A model generated the notes under the pieces. It was not told the origin of the DNA. It did not search any database and saw only the letters and a list, made by a program, of their open reading frames with translations. Shown one piece after another: positions 36,473 to 46,029 of a stretch of DNA of 64,000 nt. Each line of letters starts with the position of its first letter. Position 1 is the first letter of the stretch. The position numbers and the translations under genes were made by a program. The DNA comes from Gammaproteobacteria bacterium (GTDB taxonomy: Bacteria; Pseudomonadota; Gammaproteobacteria; Steroidobacterales; Steroidobacteraceae), in the NCBI GenBank assembly GCA_016874295.1, contig VGUH01000008.1:1-64000 (forward strand), given 5' to 3'.

Positions 36473-37039
36473 TTACCAGCTTAGCCGGACGCCGGCGTAG
36501 AACGTGTTGACGTCGTCTCCGACCCGGTACGCGAGGCCGGCCGAGAACATGTCGGTGAAGTTCCAGCGGCCGACCACCTCGAACGCGGTCTCGTCGCCGC
36601 CGTCGCTGAAATCGGTGTAGATCACATTGCCTTCCAGCTCGAACTGCTGTGCCACCTGGCCGCGCAGGCCGAGGCTGAGCAGGTAGCCATCGTCACCCAC
36701 GCTGCCGAAGCCGCTGGCGGAGAGATCTGCCTCGGCGTAGCCGATGCGGCCGACGGCATCGAAGTTGCTGCCGAGCGGATAGTGCCCGCCGACGCCCACG
36801 GCGATGGTCTCGATGTCGACGATACTGACCGAGGCATCGGTGTAGTCGACGAACACGAACAGATTGTCGAGGAAGCCGACCGAGCCGCGCAGGCCGAAGC
36901 CGTCGCCGCTCGGGGCGTCGTCGATGTCGATGTCGACGTAGTCGGCTTCGACGTAGGAATAGCTCATGCCATCGGCCATGGCTGCAAGCGGAGCGGCCGC
37001 AAGCACCAGGCCGCCGATCGCTGCTCTTGCAAGCTTCAT
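36473..37039 (-). CDS. Outer-membrane beta-barrel protein
   Basis: A 188-residue protein with a signal peptide (KLARAAIGGLVLAAAPLAAMA) and about eight alternating amphipathic strands, for example MSYSYVEADYVDIDI, LFVFVDYTDASV and YLLSLGLRGQV. It ends VRLSW, an aromatic C-terminus as recognised by the BAM machinery. It resembles small OmpA/OmpW-like barrels without a periplasmic domain. No transported substrate can be inferred. It is a single gene with its own leader. Confidence 0.75.
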   Translation of the reverse strand: MKLARAAIGGLVLAAAPLAAMADGMSYSYVEADYVDIDIDDAPSGDGFGLRGSVGFLDNLFVFVDYTDASVSIVDIETIAVGVGGHYPLGSNFDAVGRIGYAEADLSASGFGSVGDDGYLLSLGLRGQVAQQFELEGNVIYTDFSDGGDETAFEVVGRWNFTDMFSAGLAYRVGDDVNTFYAGVRLSW

Positions 37040-37198
37040 GATGACGGTTTTTGTATGGGGGAGGGTTTGCACCGCGGGGCGCGGAGATTCAGGCCGCGAT
37101 GATAGGAGCCAGTTCCCCGCGACAGGTGGGCGGGAATGCGCAAGTGTGATCCGCGTCATGCATTGCATGGCGCGGCCATGACTGCCGTCGAGCGGCGG

Positions 37199-38695
37199 TC
37201 AGCTCACCCCGCCGACGCAGACGTACTTGGTCTCGGTGTACTCGAGCAGGCCGTACTTCGAGCCTTCGCGCCCGGTACCGGACTCCTTCATGCCGCCGAA
37301 CGGCGCGACCTCGGTCGAAATGATGCCGGTATTGAGCCCGACGATGCCGTACTCGAGCGCCTCCGACACGCGCCAGGAGCGCGCGAGGTCGCGCGTGTAC
37401 AGGTACGCGGCGAGGCCGAATTCCGTGTCGTTGGCCATGGCGATCGCCTCCTGTTCCGTACTGAAACTGAACAAGGGCGCGACCGGGCCGAACGTCTCTT
37501 CGCGCGCGACCATCATCGCGGGCGTCACGCCGGTGAGCACGGTCGGCTCGAAGAACGTGCCGCCGAGCGCGTGGCGCCTGCCGCCGGAGGCGACCTTCGC
37601 GCCCTTGGCGGTGGCGTCGGCAATGTGCTCCTCGACCTTCTTGAGGGCCGCAGCGTCGATCAGTGGGCCCTGCTCGGTCTCGCCGGCGAGTCCATCGCCG
37701 ACGCGCAGCTTCGAGACCGCGGCGACCAGCTTCGCGGTGAACGCCTCGTACACGCCTTTCTGCACCAGCAGCCGGTTCGCGCACACGCAGGTCTGGCCTG
37801 TGTTGCGGTACTTGCTGGCGATCGCGCCCGCGACCGCCGCGTCGAGATCGGCGTCGTCGAACACGATGAACGGCGCGTTGCCGCCGAGCTCGAGCGAGAC
37901 CTTCTTCATCGTCCGTGAACACTGCGCCATGAGCAGCTTGCCGATCTCGGTCGAACCGGTGAAGGACAGCTTGCGCACGCGCGCATCGCCGGTCAGCACG
38001 CCGCCGACCTCGCGCGCCGGGCCGGTCAGGATGTTGAGCGCGCCCGCGGGGATGCCCGCGCGGTGCGCGAGCTCGGCGAGGGCGAGCGCGGAGTAGGGCG
38101 TCTGCGTCGCCGGCTTGCACACCACCGTGCAGCCGGCCGCGAGCGCCGGCGCGACCTTGCGCGTGATCATCGCCGCCGGGAAGTTCCACGGCGTGATCGC
38201 GGCGACGACCCCGACCGGCTGGCGCAGCACGAGGATGCGCTTGTCGGGCTGGTGGCCGGGAATCACGTCGCCGTAGACGCGCTTCGCCTCTTCGGCGAAC
38301 CACTCGACGAATGACGCCGCATAGGCGATTTCGCCCTTCGACTCGGCGAGCGGCTTGCCCTGCTCGGCGGTCATGAGCTTCGCGAGGTCCGCGGCGTTCT
38401 GCAGGATCAGGTCGTACCAGCGGCGCAGCAGCACCGCGCGCTCCTTGGCGGTCTTCGCCGCCCAGGCCGGGAAGGCCGCGTGTGCGGCGGCGACCGCTGT
38501 TTCCGTTTCCGTTGCGCCGAAGGCGGGCACGGTGCCGAGCTGGCCGCCAGTCGCGGGATTGTGAACCGGCAGCGTCGCGCCGCCTTGCGCGTCGCGCCAG
38601 ACGCCGTTCACGTAGCACTGCTGTCTCAGCAGCGACGGATCGTCGAGCTGCAACGCTGACGCGCCAGCGAGCCGGCGATCGTCCTGGGCGCGCAT
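37199..38695 (-). CDS. gabD: NAD(P)-dependent succinate-semialdehyde dehydrogenase family
   Basis: A 498-residue aldehyde dehydrogenase. Catalytic Cys lies in NTGQTCVCANR and the base Glu in LELGGNAPFIV. The NAD loop is FTGSTEIGKLL and the oxyanion Asn is in ITPWNFPAAMI. The overall pattern (PWNFP, GREG, KYVCVGG end) is that of GabD-type succinate-semialdehyde or glutarate-semialdehyde dehydrogenases. It shares its terminal base with the FAH gene start side of an aromatic-degradation-like cluster, so another semialdehyde may be the substrate. Confidence 0.85.
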   Translation of the reverse strand: MRAQDDRRLAGASALQLDDPSLLRQQCYVNGVWRDAQGGATLPVHNPATGGQLGTVPAFGATETETAVAAAHAAFPAWAAKTAKERAVLLRRWYDLILQNAADLAKLMTAEQGKPLAESKGEIAYAASFVEWFAEEAKRVYGDVIPGHQPDKRILVLRQPVGVVAAITPWNFPAAMITRKVAPALAAGCTVVCKPATQTPYSALALAELAHRAGIPAGALNILTGPAREVGGVLTGDARVRKLSFTGSTEIGKLLMAQCSRTMKKVSLELGGNAPFIVFDDADLDAAVAGAIASKYRNTGQTCVCANRLLVQKGVYEAFTAKLVAAVSKLRVGDGLAGETEQGPLIDAAALKKVEEHIADATAKGAKVASGGRRHALGGTFFEPTVLTGVTPAMMVAREETFGPVAPLFSFSTEQEAIAMANDTEFGLAAYLYTRDLARSWRVSEALEYGIVGLNTGIISTEVAPFGGMKESGTGREGSKYGLLEYTETKYVCVGGVS

Positions 38696-39672
38696 CAGGC
38701 CACCCTCGCGACGCGCTGGTCGATCGCGCCGAAAATGGAGCGCCCGGCGGCGTCGAACATCTCGATCCGCACGCGATCGCCGAAGGATAGAAATGGCGTC
38801 ATCGGTTTGCCCTGGTCCAAAGTCTCAAGCATGCGCCGCTCCGCGAGGCAGGTCGAGCCCGTCGAGCGGTCACGGTTCGATACCGTGCCGGAGCCGACGA
38901 TGCTGCCCGCACCGAGCCGCCGCGTCTTCGCGGCATGGGCGATGAGCTGGCCGAAATCGAAGGTCATGTCGGTGCCGGCGTCCGGTTGCCCGAACGGCTT
39001 GCCATTGAGGTGCACGACGAGCGGCAAGTGCACGCGCGCGTCTCGCCACGCCTCCCCGAGCTCATCAGGCGTTACCGCGACCGGCGAGAATGCCGTCGCG
39101 GGTTTCGACTGGTAGAAACCGAATCCCTTGGCGAGCTCGCCGGGGATCAGGTTCCGGAGCGACCAGTCGTTCACCAGCATCACGAGCTGGATGCGCCCGC
39201 GCGCTGCGGCGGGGCCGATGCGCATCGGCACGTCGTCGGTGACGACCGCGACCTCGCCCTCGAAATCGATGCCCCAGTCCTCGCTCGCGAATGGCGCGTC
39301 CGCCTGCGGTGGCAGGAAGTCGTCCGAGCCGCCCTGGTACACCAGCGGGTCGGTCCAGAACGAGTCCGGCATGGTCGCGCCGCGCGCCTTGCGCACCAGC
39401 TCGACGTGGTTGACGTAGGCGCTGCCATCCACCCAGTGGTAGGCGCGCGGCAGCGGCGCGAGCGCCTGGGCCGGGTCGAAGGGAATGCCCGTCGCGCGGC
39501 CGGTCTCGAGCTCGTGCGCGAGTGACTCCAGCGCGGGCTTCCTGTGGGCCCAGTCGTCGAGCGCGGCCTGCAGCGTCGCCGCGATTCCCTGCGCCGAAAT
39601 CGCGCGCGTGAGGTCGCGGCTCACGACCGCGAGCCTGCCGTCGCGGCCGCCGGGCAGCGATCCGAGCTTCAC
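38695..39672 (-). CDS. Fumarylacetoacetate hydrolase family protein
   Basis: A 325-residue enzyme starting at GTG inside the stop of the dioxygenase gene (GTGA). The FAH fold shows metal-binding acidic residues in IDFEGEVAVVTDDV, a lysine in GFYQSKPATAFSP, and GAGSIVGSGTVSNRD, as in fumarylacetoacetases. With a homogentisate dioxygenase-like gene directly upstream it probably hydrolyses the C-C bond of the ring-cleavage product. No maleylacetoacetate isomerase is beside it; a GST-like protein 13 kb away is a possible but unproven candidate. Confidence 0.88.
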   Translation of the reverse strand: MKLGSLPGGRDGRLAVVSRDLTRAISAQGIAATLQAALDDWAHRKPALESLAHELETGRATGIPFDPAQALAPLPRAYHWVDGSAYVNHVELVRKARGATMPDSFWTDPLVYQGGSDDFLPPQADAPFASEDWGIDFEGEVAVVTDDVPMRIGPAAARGRIQLVMLVNDWSLRNLIPGELAKGFGFYQSKPATAFSPVAVTPDELGEAWRDARVHLPLVVHLNGKPFGQPDAGTDMTFDFGQLIAHAAKTRRLGAGSIVGSGTVSNRDRSTGSTCLAERRMLETLDQGKPMTPFLSFGDRVRIEMFDAAGRSIFGAIDQRVARVA

Positions 39673-40799
39673 TTCGCCGGATCCTTCCAGCTGTCGACGT
39701 AGCCGGCCCACTCGACGCGCCGCGCGGCTTCGCCGATCTCCAGCGCATCGCGCGTGTCCACCATCACCGCGTACTCGTCGGTCGCGGGCTTCGACTGCAC
39801 CAGCATGCGCGTCAGCGCCTTCGGGTGCGGCCCGTGCGTGAATCCGCTCGGGTGCAGGGTGACCATGCCGGGCCGGATGTTGTCGCGGCTGAAGAAATCG
39901 CCGGCGTGATAGAAGATGACCTCGTCGTAGTCGTCGTTGTTGTGGAAGAACGGAATCTTGATCGCGCCCGGGTCGGTCTCGAATGGCCGCGGCACGAAGG
40001 TGCAGACCACGAAGCGGCTGCCGACGAAGGTGGTGTGCGCCGATGGCGGCAGGTGGTAACGGTGGCTCATCAGCGGGCGGATGTCGCGCACGTTGATGCG
40101 GCAGGCGGCGAGGTCGCCGTGCCAGCCGATCGCGTCCAGCGGGTTGTAGGGGTAGGTGACAGTCGAGACCGCGCCGCGGCGCTTCACCGCGACGCGCCAG
40201 GGCTTCTCGTCCTGCTGTGCGAGGAAGGCGTCGTCCACGCGCGGGGTGTCGAACATGGCCGGGTCGAATATCGCGTGCCCGCCCAGCAACCCCTTGTCCG
40301 GCAGCATGTAGGTGGCATTGGTCGCCTCGATCATGAGGATCGCCGCGGGCCCGGCGCACTCGAGGCGCCACATCGTGCCGCGCGGCAGCACGATGTAGTC
40401 GCCGGGCGCAAATGCGAGCCGGCCGAAATCGCAGTACAGGTCGCCGCTCCCGGCGTGCACGAACAGCAGTTCGTCGCCGTCGGCGTTGCGCGCGAGCGCA
40501 TCCATCCTTCCCGAGGTGCGCCAGAAGCGGATCCGCGTGCTTGCGTTGTGCAGCAGGTCCGGTGCCGACCATGGGTGTGCCGCGACCGCGTCGAGCTGCG
40601 TGAAATCGAACGCATGTGGTGCGAGCGGGCCCTCGAAGGCCGACCAGCCGGTCGGCGGATGCCGGTGATGGAAGAAGGCCGCGGGGCCGAAGAAGCCCTC
40701 CTTGCTCATCTCCCGCTCGTAGGTTCCGGGCGGCAGATCCGCGTGCGCCTGGCGCGACGCCGTGCCCTCGACCCGCGGGTGCCCGATATACCGTTTCAT
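39669..40799 (-). CDS. Homogentisate 1,2-dioxygenase-like ring-cleavage enzyme
   Basis: A 376-residue non-haem iron dioxygenase of the short HmgA-like type. The C-terminal cupin region carries the ligand set around HNNDDYDEVIFYHAGDF and LHPSGFTHGPHP, and the N-terminal cupin has LLFVHAGSGDLYCDFG. It is shorter than classic HmgA, and the first histidine-to-glutamate spacing is six residues where I recall five in classic HmgA, so the exact substrate is open (homogentisate or a related dihydroxy-aromatic). It is coupled to the FAH gene, which fits ring opening followed by hydrolysis. Confidence 0.8.
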   Translation of the reverse strand: MKRYIGHPRVEGTASRQAHADLPPGTYEREMSKEGFFGPAAFFHHRHPPTGWSAFEGPLAPHAFDFTQLDAVAAHPWSAPDLLHNASTRIRFWRTSGRMDALARNADGDELLFVHAGSGDLYCDFGRLAFAPGDYIVLPRGTMWRLECAGPAAILMIEATNATYMLPDKGLLGGHAIFDPAMFDTPRVDDAFLAQQDEKPWRVAVKRRGAVSTVTYPYNPLDAIGWHGDLAACRINVRDIRPLMSHRYHLPPSAHTTFVGSRFVVCTFVPRPFETDPGAIKIPFFHNNDDYDEVIFYHAGDFFSRDNIRPGMVTLHPSGFTHGPHPKALTRMLVQSKPATDEYAVMVDTRDALEIGEAARRVEWAGYVDSWKDPAK

Positions 40800-40808
40800 G
40801 GGCGTATT

Positions 40809-42086
40809 TTACCTCTCCATGATCGCGGTGACGCCCATGCCGCCCGCGGTGCAGACGGAGATCAGGCCGCGGCCGGAGCTGCGCTCCTCGAGCAGCTTCC
40901 CGAGCGTGGCGACGATGCGTGCGCCGGTCGCCGCGAACGGGTGGCCGACCGCGACGCTGCCGCCCTTGACGTTGAGCTTCGCGCGGTCGATGGCGCCCAG
41001 CGGCTTGTCGAGCCCGAGCCGCTCGCGGCAGAACTTCTCCGACTCCCAGGCCTTCAGCGTGCACAGCACCTGCGCCGCGAATGCCTCGTGGATTTCGTAG
41101 AAGTCGAAGTCCTGCAGCGTGAGCCGGGCATCGGCGAGCATGCGTGGTACCGCGTACGCGGGTGCCATCAGCAGCCCTTCACTGCGGACGAATTCCACGG
41201 CCGCAGCCTTGCCGTAGGTCAGGAACGCCTGCACCGGCAGGCCGCGCGCGCGCGCCCAGTCCTCGCTCGCGAGCAGCACGGCGGCGGAGCCGTCGGTCAT
41301 CGGCGTCGAGTTGCCCGCGGTCAGCGTCCCGTCGCTCGCGAACGACGGCCGGAGCTTCGCGAGTTTCTCCAGGCTCGTGTCCGCGCGCACGTTGTTGTCC
41401 GCCTGCAGGCCGAGGTAGGGCACGACCAGGTCGGCCATGAAGCCCTCGGCCCAGGCGCGGCTGGCGCGCTGGTGGCTCGTGAGCGCGAAGGCGTCCTGCT
41501 CCTCGCGCGTGATCTGCCAGGTGCGCGCCATCTGTTCCGCGTGCTGGCCCATGGACAGCCCGGTGCGCGGTTCGCCGGTCCCGGGGAGGACCGGCTTCAG
41601 GTTGCCTGGCCGCAGGTTCATGAAGGCTGCCGCGCGCTCGCCGAAGCTGCGCGCGCGATGGGCGCGCAACAGGACCTGCTGGAAGGCCCTGCCGAACACG
41701 ACCGGCGGGTCGCTGACCGTGTCGACGCCGCCGGCCAGCCCCGCGTCGATCTGGCCGAGAGCGATCTTGTTCGCGACGATGAGCGCCGCCTCCAGGCTCG
41801 TGCCGCAGGCGCGCTGCACGTCGAGGCCCGGCGTTTCCGGCGACAGACCGGAGTCGAGCAGCGACTCGCGCGCGAGGTTCCACTGGCTCGAATGCTTCAT
41901 CACTGCGCCGGCCACGACGTCGCCCAGTCGCACACCCTTCAGTGCGAACTTGCCCACCACCGCCTTGAACGAGGCGGTGAGCATCTCCTGGTTGCCGACG
42001 CTTGCATACGCCCCGTGCGCGCGCGCGAATGGAATACGGGAGCCGCCAACGACTGCGACCCGGCGGGGTGAAGTTCCGACCAGCAT
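40809..42086 (-). CDS. Acetyl-CoA C-acyltransferase (thiolase, FadI-like)
   Basis: A 425-residue thiolase. The acyl-accepting Cys is in VQRACGTSLEAAL (about residue 89). The C-terminal catalytic motifs are GGSVAVGHPFAATGARIV and SVCTAGGMGVTAI, with EIHEAFAAQVL. Size and motifs fit FadI-type beta-oxidation thiolases. No fadJ partner is adjacent. The dioxygenase gene follows after nine bases, so it may thiolyse acyl-CoA derived from the same pathway. The start was set at the ATG before LVGTSPRRVAVVGG. Confidence 0.9.
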   Translation of the reverse strand: MLVGTSPRRVAVVGGSRIPFARAHGAYASVGNQEMLTASFKAVVGKFALKGVRLGDVVAGAVMKHSSQWNLARESLLDSGLSPETPGLDVQRACGTSLEAALIVANKIALGQIDAGLAGGVDTVSDPPVVFGRAFQQVLLRAHRARSFGERAAAFMNLRPGNLKPVLPGTGEPRTGLSMGQHAEQMARTWQITREEQDAFALTSHQRASRAWAEGFMADLVVPYLGLQADNNVRADTSLEKLAKLRPSFASDGTLTAGNSTPMTDGSAAVLLASEDWARARGLPVQAFLTYGKAAAVEFVRSEGLLMAPAYAVPRMLADARLTLQDFDFYEIHEAFAAQVLCTLKAWESEKFCRERLGLDKPLGAIDRAKLNVKGGSVAVGHPFAATGARIVATLGKLLEERSSGRGLISVCTAGGMGVTAIMER

Positions 42087-42202
42087 GGGAGCTCTCCGAT
42101 CGAAGCAGGCCGGCCTGCTTTGGCTAGAATGCCAGCATCCCCGAGGGCTCGCCACGGCCCGCCCACGCTAGCTGTGAAGAGCATCCCCGAGTCCCGCGAG
42201 CC

Positions 42203-43567
42203 ATGAGCGAATCCGGCAGCTTCCGCCACGACTTTCCGCGCGATTCGCGGTCGATCCTGCGTTTCGCAGGACCGCTGCTGGTCAATAACTTCGTGCTGGC
42301 CGGCATGATGCTGGTCAATACGATGGTTGCCGGCCGCCTGGGCCCCGGGCCGCTCGCCGGCGTCGCGGTCGGCGGCAGCTATTACCAGATGTTCTGGCTG
42401 TTCGGGCTCGGCGTCCTGATGTCGATCTCGCCGATCGTGGCCCATGCCTACGGGGGCGGCCGCGACGAGGAAGTGGGCCGCCGCTTCCGCCAGGGGGTCT
42501 GGCTCGCGCTGCTGCTCGCGGTGCCGCTGGTCGCCGCGCTCGCCTGCGTCAAGCCGCTGCTCGGCTGGTTCGGCACGGACGCGCGCGCGATCCCGCACGC
42601 GGCGGGCTACGTCTTCGCAATGTGCTTCGGCATGCCGGCGATGCTGGTCTTCCTCGCGCACCGCTACACCAGCGAGGGTATCGGCTGGACCCGGCCGGTG
42701 ATGTACACCGCCGCGGTCGGGCTCGCCACCAACATCCTCGGCAACTGGATCTTCACGCTCGGCGCCTTCGGCATGCCCTCGCAGGGCGCCCGCGGCTGCG
42801 GTATCGCGACCGCGCTCGCGAGCTGGGCAATGCTGGCGACGATGCACGTGTACCAGCGTCGCCATCCGCGCTACCGGCGCTTCCGGCTGTTCGAGCGCTT
42901 CGACCGGCCGGACCGTCGTGCGATCGGCGATATCCTGGGACTTGGCCTGCCGATCGCGGGCTCGGTGGTCTCGGAAGGCGCGCTGTTCGCCGTCGCGGCC
43001 CTGCTGATGAGCACGCTCGGCACGGAAGTCGTCGCCGCGCACCAGGTCGCGATCAGCTATGCCTCGCTCATGTTCATGATCCCACTGTCGCTGCATTCCG
43101 CGACCACCATCCACGTCGGCCACCAGGTCGGGTCCGGAAACGTGCGCGCGGGCCGCAACGCCGGCTGGAGCGGCATCGCGATGTGCGGACTCGTGATGGC
43201 GCTGTCCTCGCTCGTGATCCTGCTCGCCCGGGGGCCGATCGCGGCGGCCTACACCTCGGACCAGGCCGTACGGGAGCTGGCGGTGTGGCTATTGCTGTTC
43301 GTCGCCGCCTTCCAGATGCCGGACGGGCTGCAGGTGGGCGCGGCCGGGGCATTGCGCGGTTTCAAGGACGCGCATGTACCGATGGGCCTCAACTTCACGG
43401 CCTACTGGCTGATCGGCTTCCCGGCGGCCTGGTGGTTCGGGATCCGGCAGGCCTACGGCCCCTCGGGCATCTGGGCCGGCCTCATCGCGGGGCTCGTGAC
43501 CTGTGCGGCGTTCCTGGTGTTGCGTTACCGGCAGGTCACGCGTCGGCGAATGGCGTCGGGCGCCTGA
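42203..43567 (+). CDS. MATE-family multidrug/Na+ efflux transporter
   Basis: A 454-residue inner-membrane antiporter with twelve helices in two similar halves. Helix 1 region RFAGPLLVNNFVLAGMMLVN, loop VAGRLGPGPLAGVAVG and the second-half helix GLGLPIAGSVVSEGALFAVA are typical NorM-type sequences. It exports cationic drugs or metabolites in exchange for Na+ or H+. It is divergent from the thiolase gene with about 115 bases between. No regulator is adjacent. Confidence 0.92.
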   Translation: MSESGSFRHDFPRDSRSILRFAGPLLVNNFVLAGMMLVNTMVAGRLGPGPLAGVAVGGSYYQMFWLFGLGVLMSISPIVAHAYGGGRDEEVGRRFRQGVWLALLLAVPLVAALACVKPLLGWFGTDARAIPHAAGYVFAMCFGMPAMLVFLAHRYTSEGIGWTRPVMYTAAVGLATNILGNWIFTLGAFGMPSQGARGCGIATALASWAMLATMHVYQRRHPRYRRFRLFERFDRPDRRAIGDILGLGLPIAGSVVSEGALFAVAALLMSTLGTEVVAAHQVAISYASLMFMIPLSLHSATTIHVGHQVGSGNVRAGRNAGWSGIAMCGLVMALSSLVILLARGPIAAAYTSDQAVRELAVWLLLFVAAFQMPDGLQVGAAGALRGFKDAHVPMGLNFTAYWLIGFPAAWWFGIRQAYGPSGIWAGLIAGLVTCAAFLVLRYRQVTRRRMASGA

Positions 43568-43616
43568 AGTTCGGGACCGGGACGGTGGCGCAGCCGTTGG
43601 CCGCCGCCAGGACGGG

Positions 43617-43826
43617 TCAGCGCGTGCCGGTCGAGCCGGCGGCAGCGCCGGCGGAGATCGCGACCGAATGCCAGGCGCCCCGCTCGGATGGCCGGCCGAG
43701 CCAGGTGCGGCGTTCAACGGCGAACGCTTCGACGGCCGGGAGGCTGTCGCGGATGGCCTGCACCGCATTCGCCACGAGCACTTCGCGGTAATGCGGCAGC
43801 CAGTCCACGGCGAAGTTCCTTCCCAT
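43617..43826 (-). CDS. Small hypothetical protein
   Basis: A 69-residue frame in the 363-base gap between the MATE and DUF2845 genes. Codon third positions are nearly all G or C as in neighbouring genes, and the peptide (VDWLPHYREVLVANAVQAIR, then FAVERRTWLGRPSERGAW) is soluble and helix-prone. The ATG has no strong ribosome site. No family is recognised. The rest of the gap (43827-43930) holds nothing I can identify. Confidence 0.4.
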   Translation of the reverse strand: MGRNFAVDWLPHYREVLVANAVQAIRDSLPAVEAFAVERRTWLGRPSERGAWHSVAISAGAAAGSTGTR

Positions 43827-43930
43827 GCATAGAAGTTAAACGCGATGCAGCTGAGAAACCAACGACGGGTGTCGCAGTCTTCCGACGTTTTTGCGATCGA
43901 CTTGTTGCCGCGGCACGACGCCGCGTGGGT

Positions 43931-44281
43931 TCAGATCCCCGCGCCGGCGTCGTGATAGCCGTGCGTGAGCGTCTCGACGTCTACCAGCAGCCCGTCCTCG
44001 AACCGCAACCGGTACATGAGCTTGTTGGGGCCGAAGTTGTAGGTCCAGAGCTCGACCGAGACCTCATAGGTGCTATGGATTGTCACGCCACTGTGGTAAC
44101 CCCAGGGCCGCAGAATCTCCCGGCGCTCGATCGCCGCCGGCTCCCCGCAGTAGGCGAGTACCTTGTTCGCCGGGTCCCCGTCGGTCATCAGTTTGCTTCC
44201 GCAACGCATGGAGTCGGCCGCGGCGGGACCCGCGACGGCGAGGACGGCGAGCAGGCAGATCCCCTGAATTGATTTGCGCAT
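43931..44281 (-). CDS. DUF2845 domain exported protein
   Basis: A 116-residue protein with a signal peptide (SIQGICLLAVLAVAGPAAA) and the small DUF2845 domain: MRCGSKLMTDGDPANKVLAY, CGEP, then WTYNFGPNKLMYRLRFEDG. Two cysteines in the mature part could form a disulfide. The function of the family is unknown. It is divergent from gshA across about 130 bases. Confidence 0.82.
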   Translation of the reverse strand: MRKSIQGICLLAVLAVAGPAAADSMRCGSKLMTDGDPANKVLAYCGEPAAIERREILRPWGYHSGVTIHSTYEVSVELWTYNFGPNKLMYRLRFEDGLLVDVETLTHGYHDAGAGI

Positions 44282-44414
44282 GGCGCCAACTTGCCCGGTG
44301 GCAGGTGAACGACGGCTGAAGCCGCAAGAAATGTACGCCCGTCCCTACAAGGGTCCAAGGCAGGATCGACCATAATTTCCCTTCGTTTGCCGGGGGCCGC
44401 AGAATGGCCGGCCC

Positions 44415-46013
44415 ATGGCCAGAACCAGACTCGATCGTGCCTTCGAACGACGCCTGTCAGGGCTCGTGAATGCCCGCGAGCGGGCCGTGCTAACCGGCGG
44501 CCTGAAGGGCGTGGAACGGGAGTCCCTCCGCGTCCGGCCGGACGGCCACATTGCCCAGACGCCGCATCCCCCGGCACTCGGCTCGGCTCTGACCCACCCG
44601 CACATCACGACCGACTATTCGGAAGCCCTGATCGAACTGGTGACGCCCCCCTTTCCGAGCAGCTGGGAGCTGCAGCAGTACCTCTGCGATGTGCACCAGT
44701 TCGTCTACCGCGAGCTCGGGGACGAGCTGCTCTGGGCGACCAGCATGCCCTGCGTGGTGGGTGGCGACGCCGAGATCCCGATCGCCCGCTACGGCAGCTC
44801 GAACATCGGGCGCATGAAGCACGTTTACCGGGTCGGCCTCAGTCACCGCTATGGCAGGATGATGCAGGCGATCTCCGGCGTGCACTTCAACTACTCGTTC
44901 CCCGCCGGCCTCTGGCCGGTGCTCGAGGCGGTGGACGGGTCCAGGCTGTGCGGCCAGGCGCTGGTGGACGACGGGTATTTCGCGCTGCTCAGGAACTACC
45001 GGCGCTACGGCTGGATGATCCTGTACCTGTTCGGCGTCTCGCCTGCCGTGTGCCGCTCGTTCTTCCAGGGACGCGAGGTGCCGGCGGCCCTGCAGTCCCT
45101 GGGCCGCGGCACCGTGTATGCCCCGTACGCGACCTCGTTGCGCATGAGTGACCTCGGCTACCGCAACAAGAGCCAGGCCGGGGCGCATGTCTCGGTCAAC
45201 TCGCTCGAGGAATACGTGCGCGACCTGACGCGCCTCATCTCGACGCCGCACCCGGAATACCGGGCGATCGGCGTTGAGGTCGACGGCGAGTGGCGGCAGC
45301 TCAACGCAAACCTGCTGCAGATCGAAAACGAGTACTACAGCTTCATCCGTCCGAAACGCGTCGCTTTCTCCGGCGAGCGGCCGACCAGGGCGCTGCAGCG
45401 CGTAGGCGTCCAGTACGTCGAGATGCGTTCGCTCGATATCGGCGCCTACGATCCGGTCGGCGTCAGTCAGCGCAAGCTCCTGTTCCTCGAGGCTTTCGCA
45501 GCACTCTGCCTGCTGCGCGACAGCCCGCCGCTATCGGCGGAGCTGTCCGCGCAGTACGAGGCGAACCATGCGACCGTCGCGAGCCGCGGCCGTGAGCGCG
45601 GTCTCGCGCTCTGGACCGAACAGGGGACGCTTGCGCTCACTGACTGGGCAGCGGAAATCCTCGACCAGATGCAGGGTATCTGCGAGCTGCTCGACGCCGG
45701 CGAGGCCTCGAGACCGTACTCGGCGGCGCTCGCCTTCCAGCGGCAGAAGCTGGTCGACCCGTCGGAGCTGCCTTCGGCGCGCCTGCTCGAGGACATGAAG
45801 CGCCAGGGCATGTCGTTCTCCGAGCTCGCGATGTGGATGTCGGAAATGCACCGCGACTACTTCCGCGAACTGTATCCACCGAATGGCGCGCGGCTCGCGG
45901 AATTCAGGGACGAGGCCGCGGCCTCGCTCGAGGAACAGCGTGCGGTCGAGACGCGCGATACCCTGCCATTCGGCGAATTCGTGACGCGATATACTCAGGG
46001 ATCTCTGGTCTGA
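44415..46013 (+). CDS. gshA: Glutamate-cysteine ligase (type 1)
   Basis: First enzyme of glutathione synthesis: joins glutamate and cysteine with ATP. The 532-residue protein is of the proteobacterial type, with GGLKGVERESLRV near the start (glutamate and metal site), ITTDYSEALIELVTPPF, and QAMGIGVHF-like equivalent QAISGVHFNYSF. It also carries NKSQAGAHVSVNSLEEY. No gshB is in the window. The glyoxalase I and GST genes nearby would use its product. The diguanylate cyclase gene follows 16 bases later. Confidence 0.95.
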   Translation: MARTRLDRAFERRLSGLVNARERAVLTGGLKGVERESLRVRPDGHIAQTPHPPALGSALTHPHITTDYSEALIELVTPPFPSSWELQQYLCDVHQFVYRELGDELLWATSMPCVVGGDAEIPIARYGSSNIGRMKHVYRVGLSHRYGRMMQAISGVHFNYSFPAGLWPVLEAVDGSRLCGQALVDDGYFALLRNYRRYGWMILYLFGVSPAVCRSFFQGREVPAALQSLGRGTVYAPYATSLRMSDLGYRNKSQAGAHVSVNSLEEYVRDLTRLISTPHPEYRAIGVEVDGEWRQLNANLLQIENEYYSFIRPKRVAFSGERPTRALQRVGVQYVEMRSLDIGAYDPVGVSQRKLLFLEAFAALCLLRDSPPLSAELSAQYEANHATVASRGRERGLALWTEQGTLALTDWAAEILDQMQGICELLDAGEASRPYSAALAFQRQKLVDPSELPSARLLEDMKRQGMSFSELAMWMSEMHRDYFRELYPPNGARLAEFRDEAAASLEEQRAVETRDTLPFGEFVTRYTQGSLV

Positions 46014-46029
46014 CGCGGAACCTGTCCAG

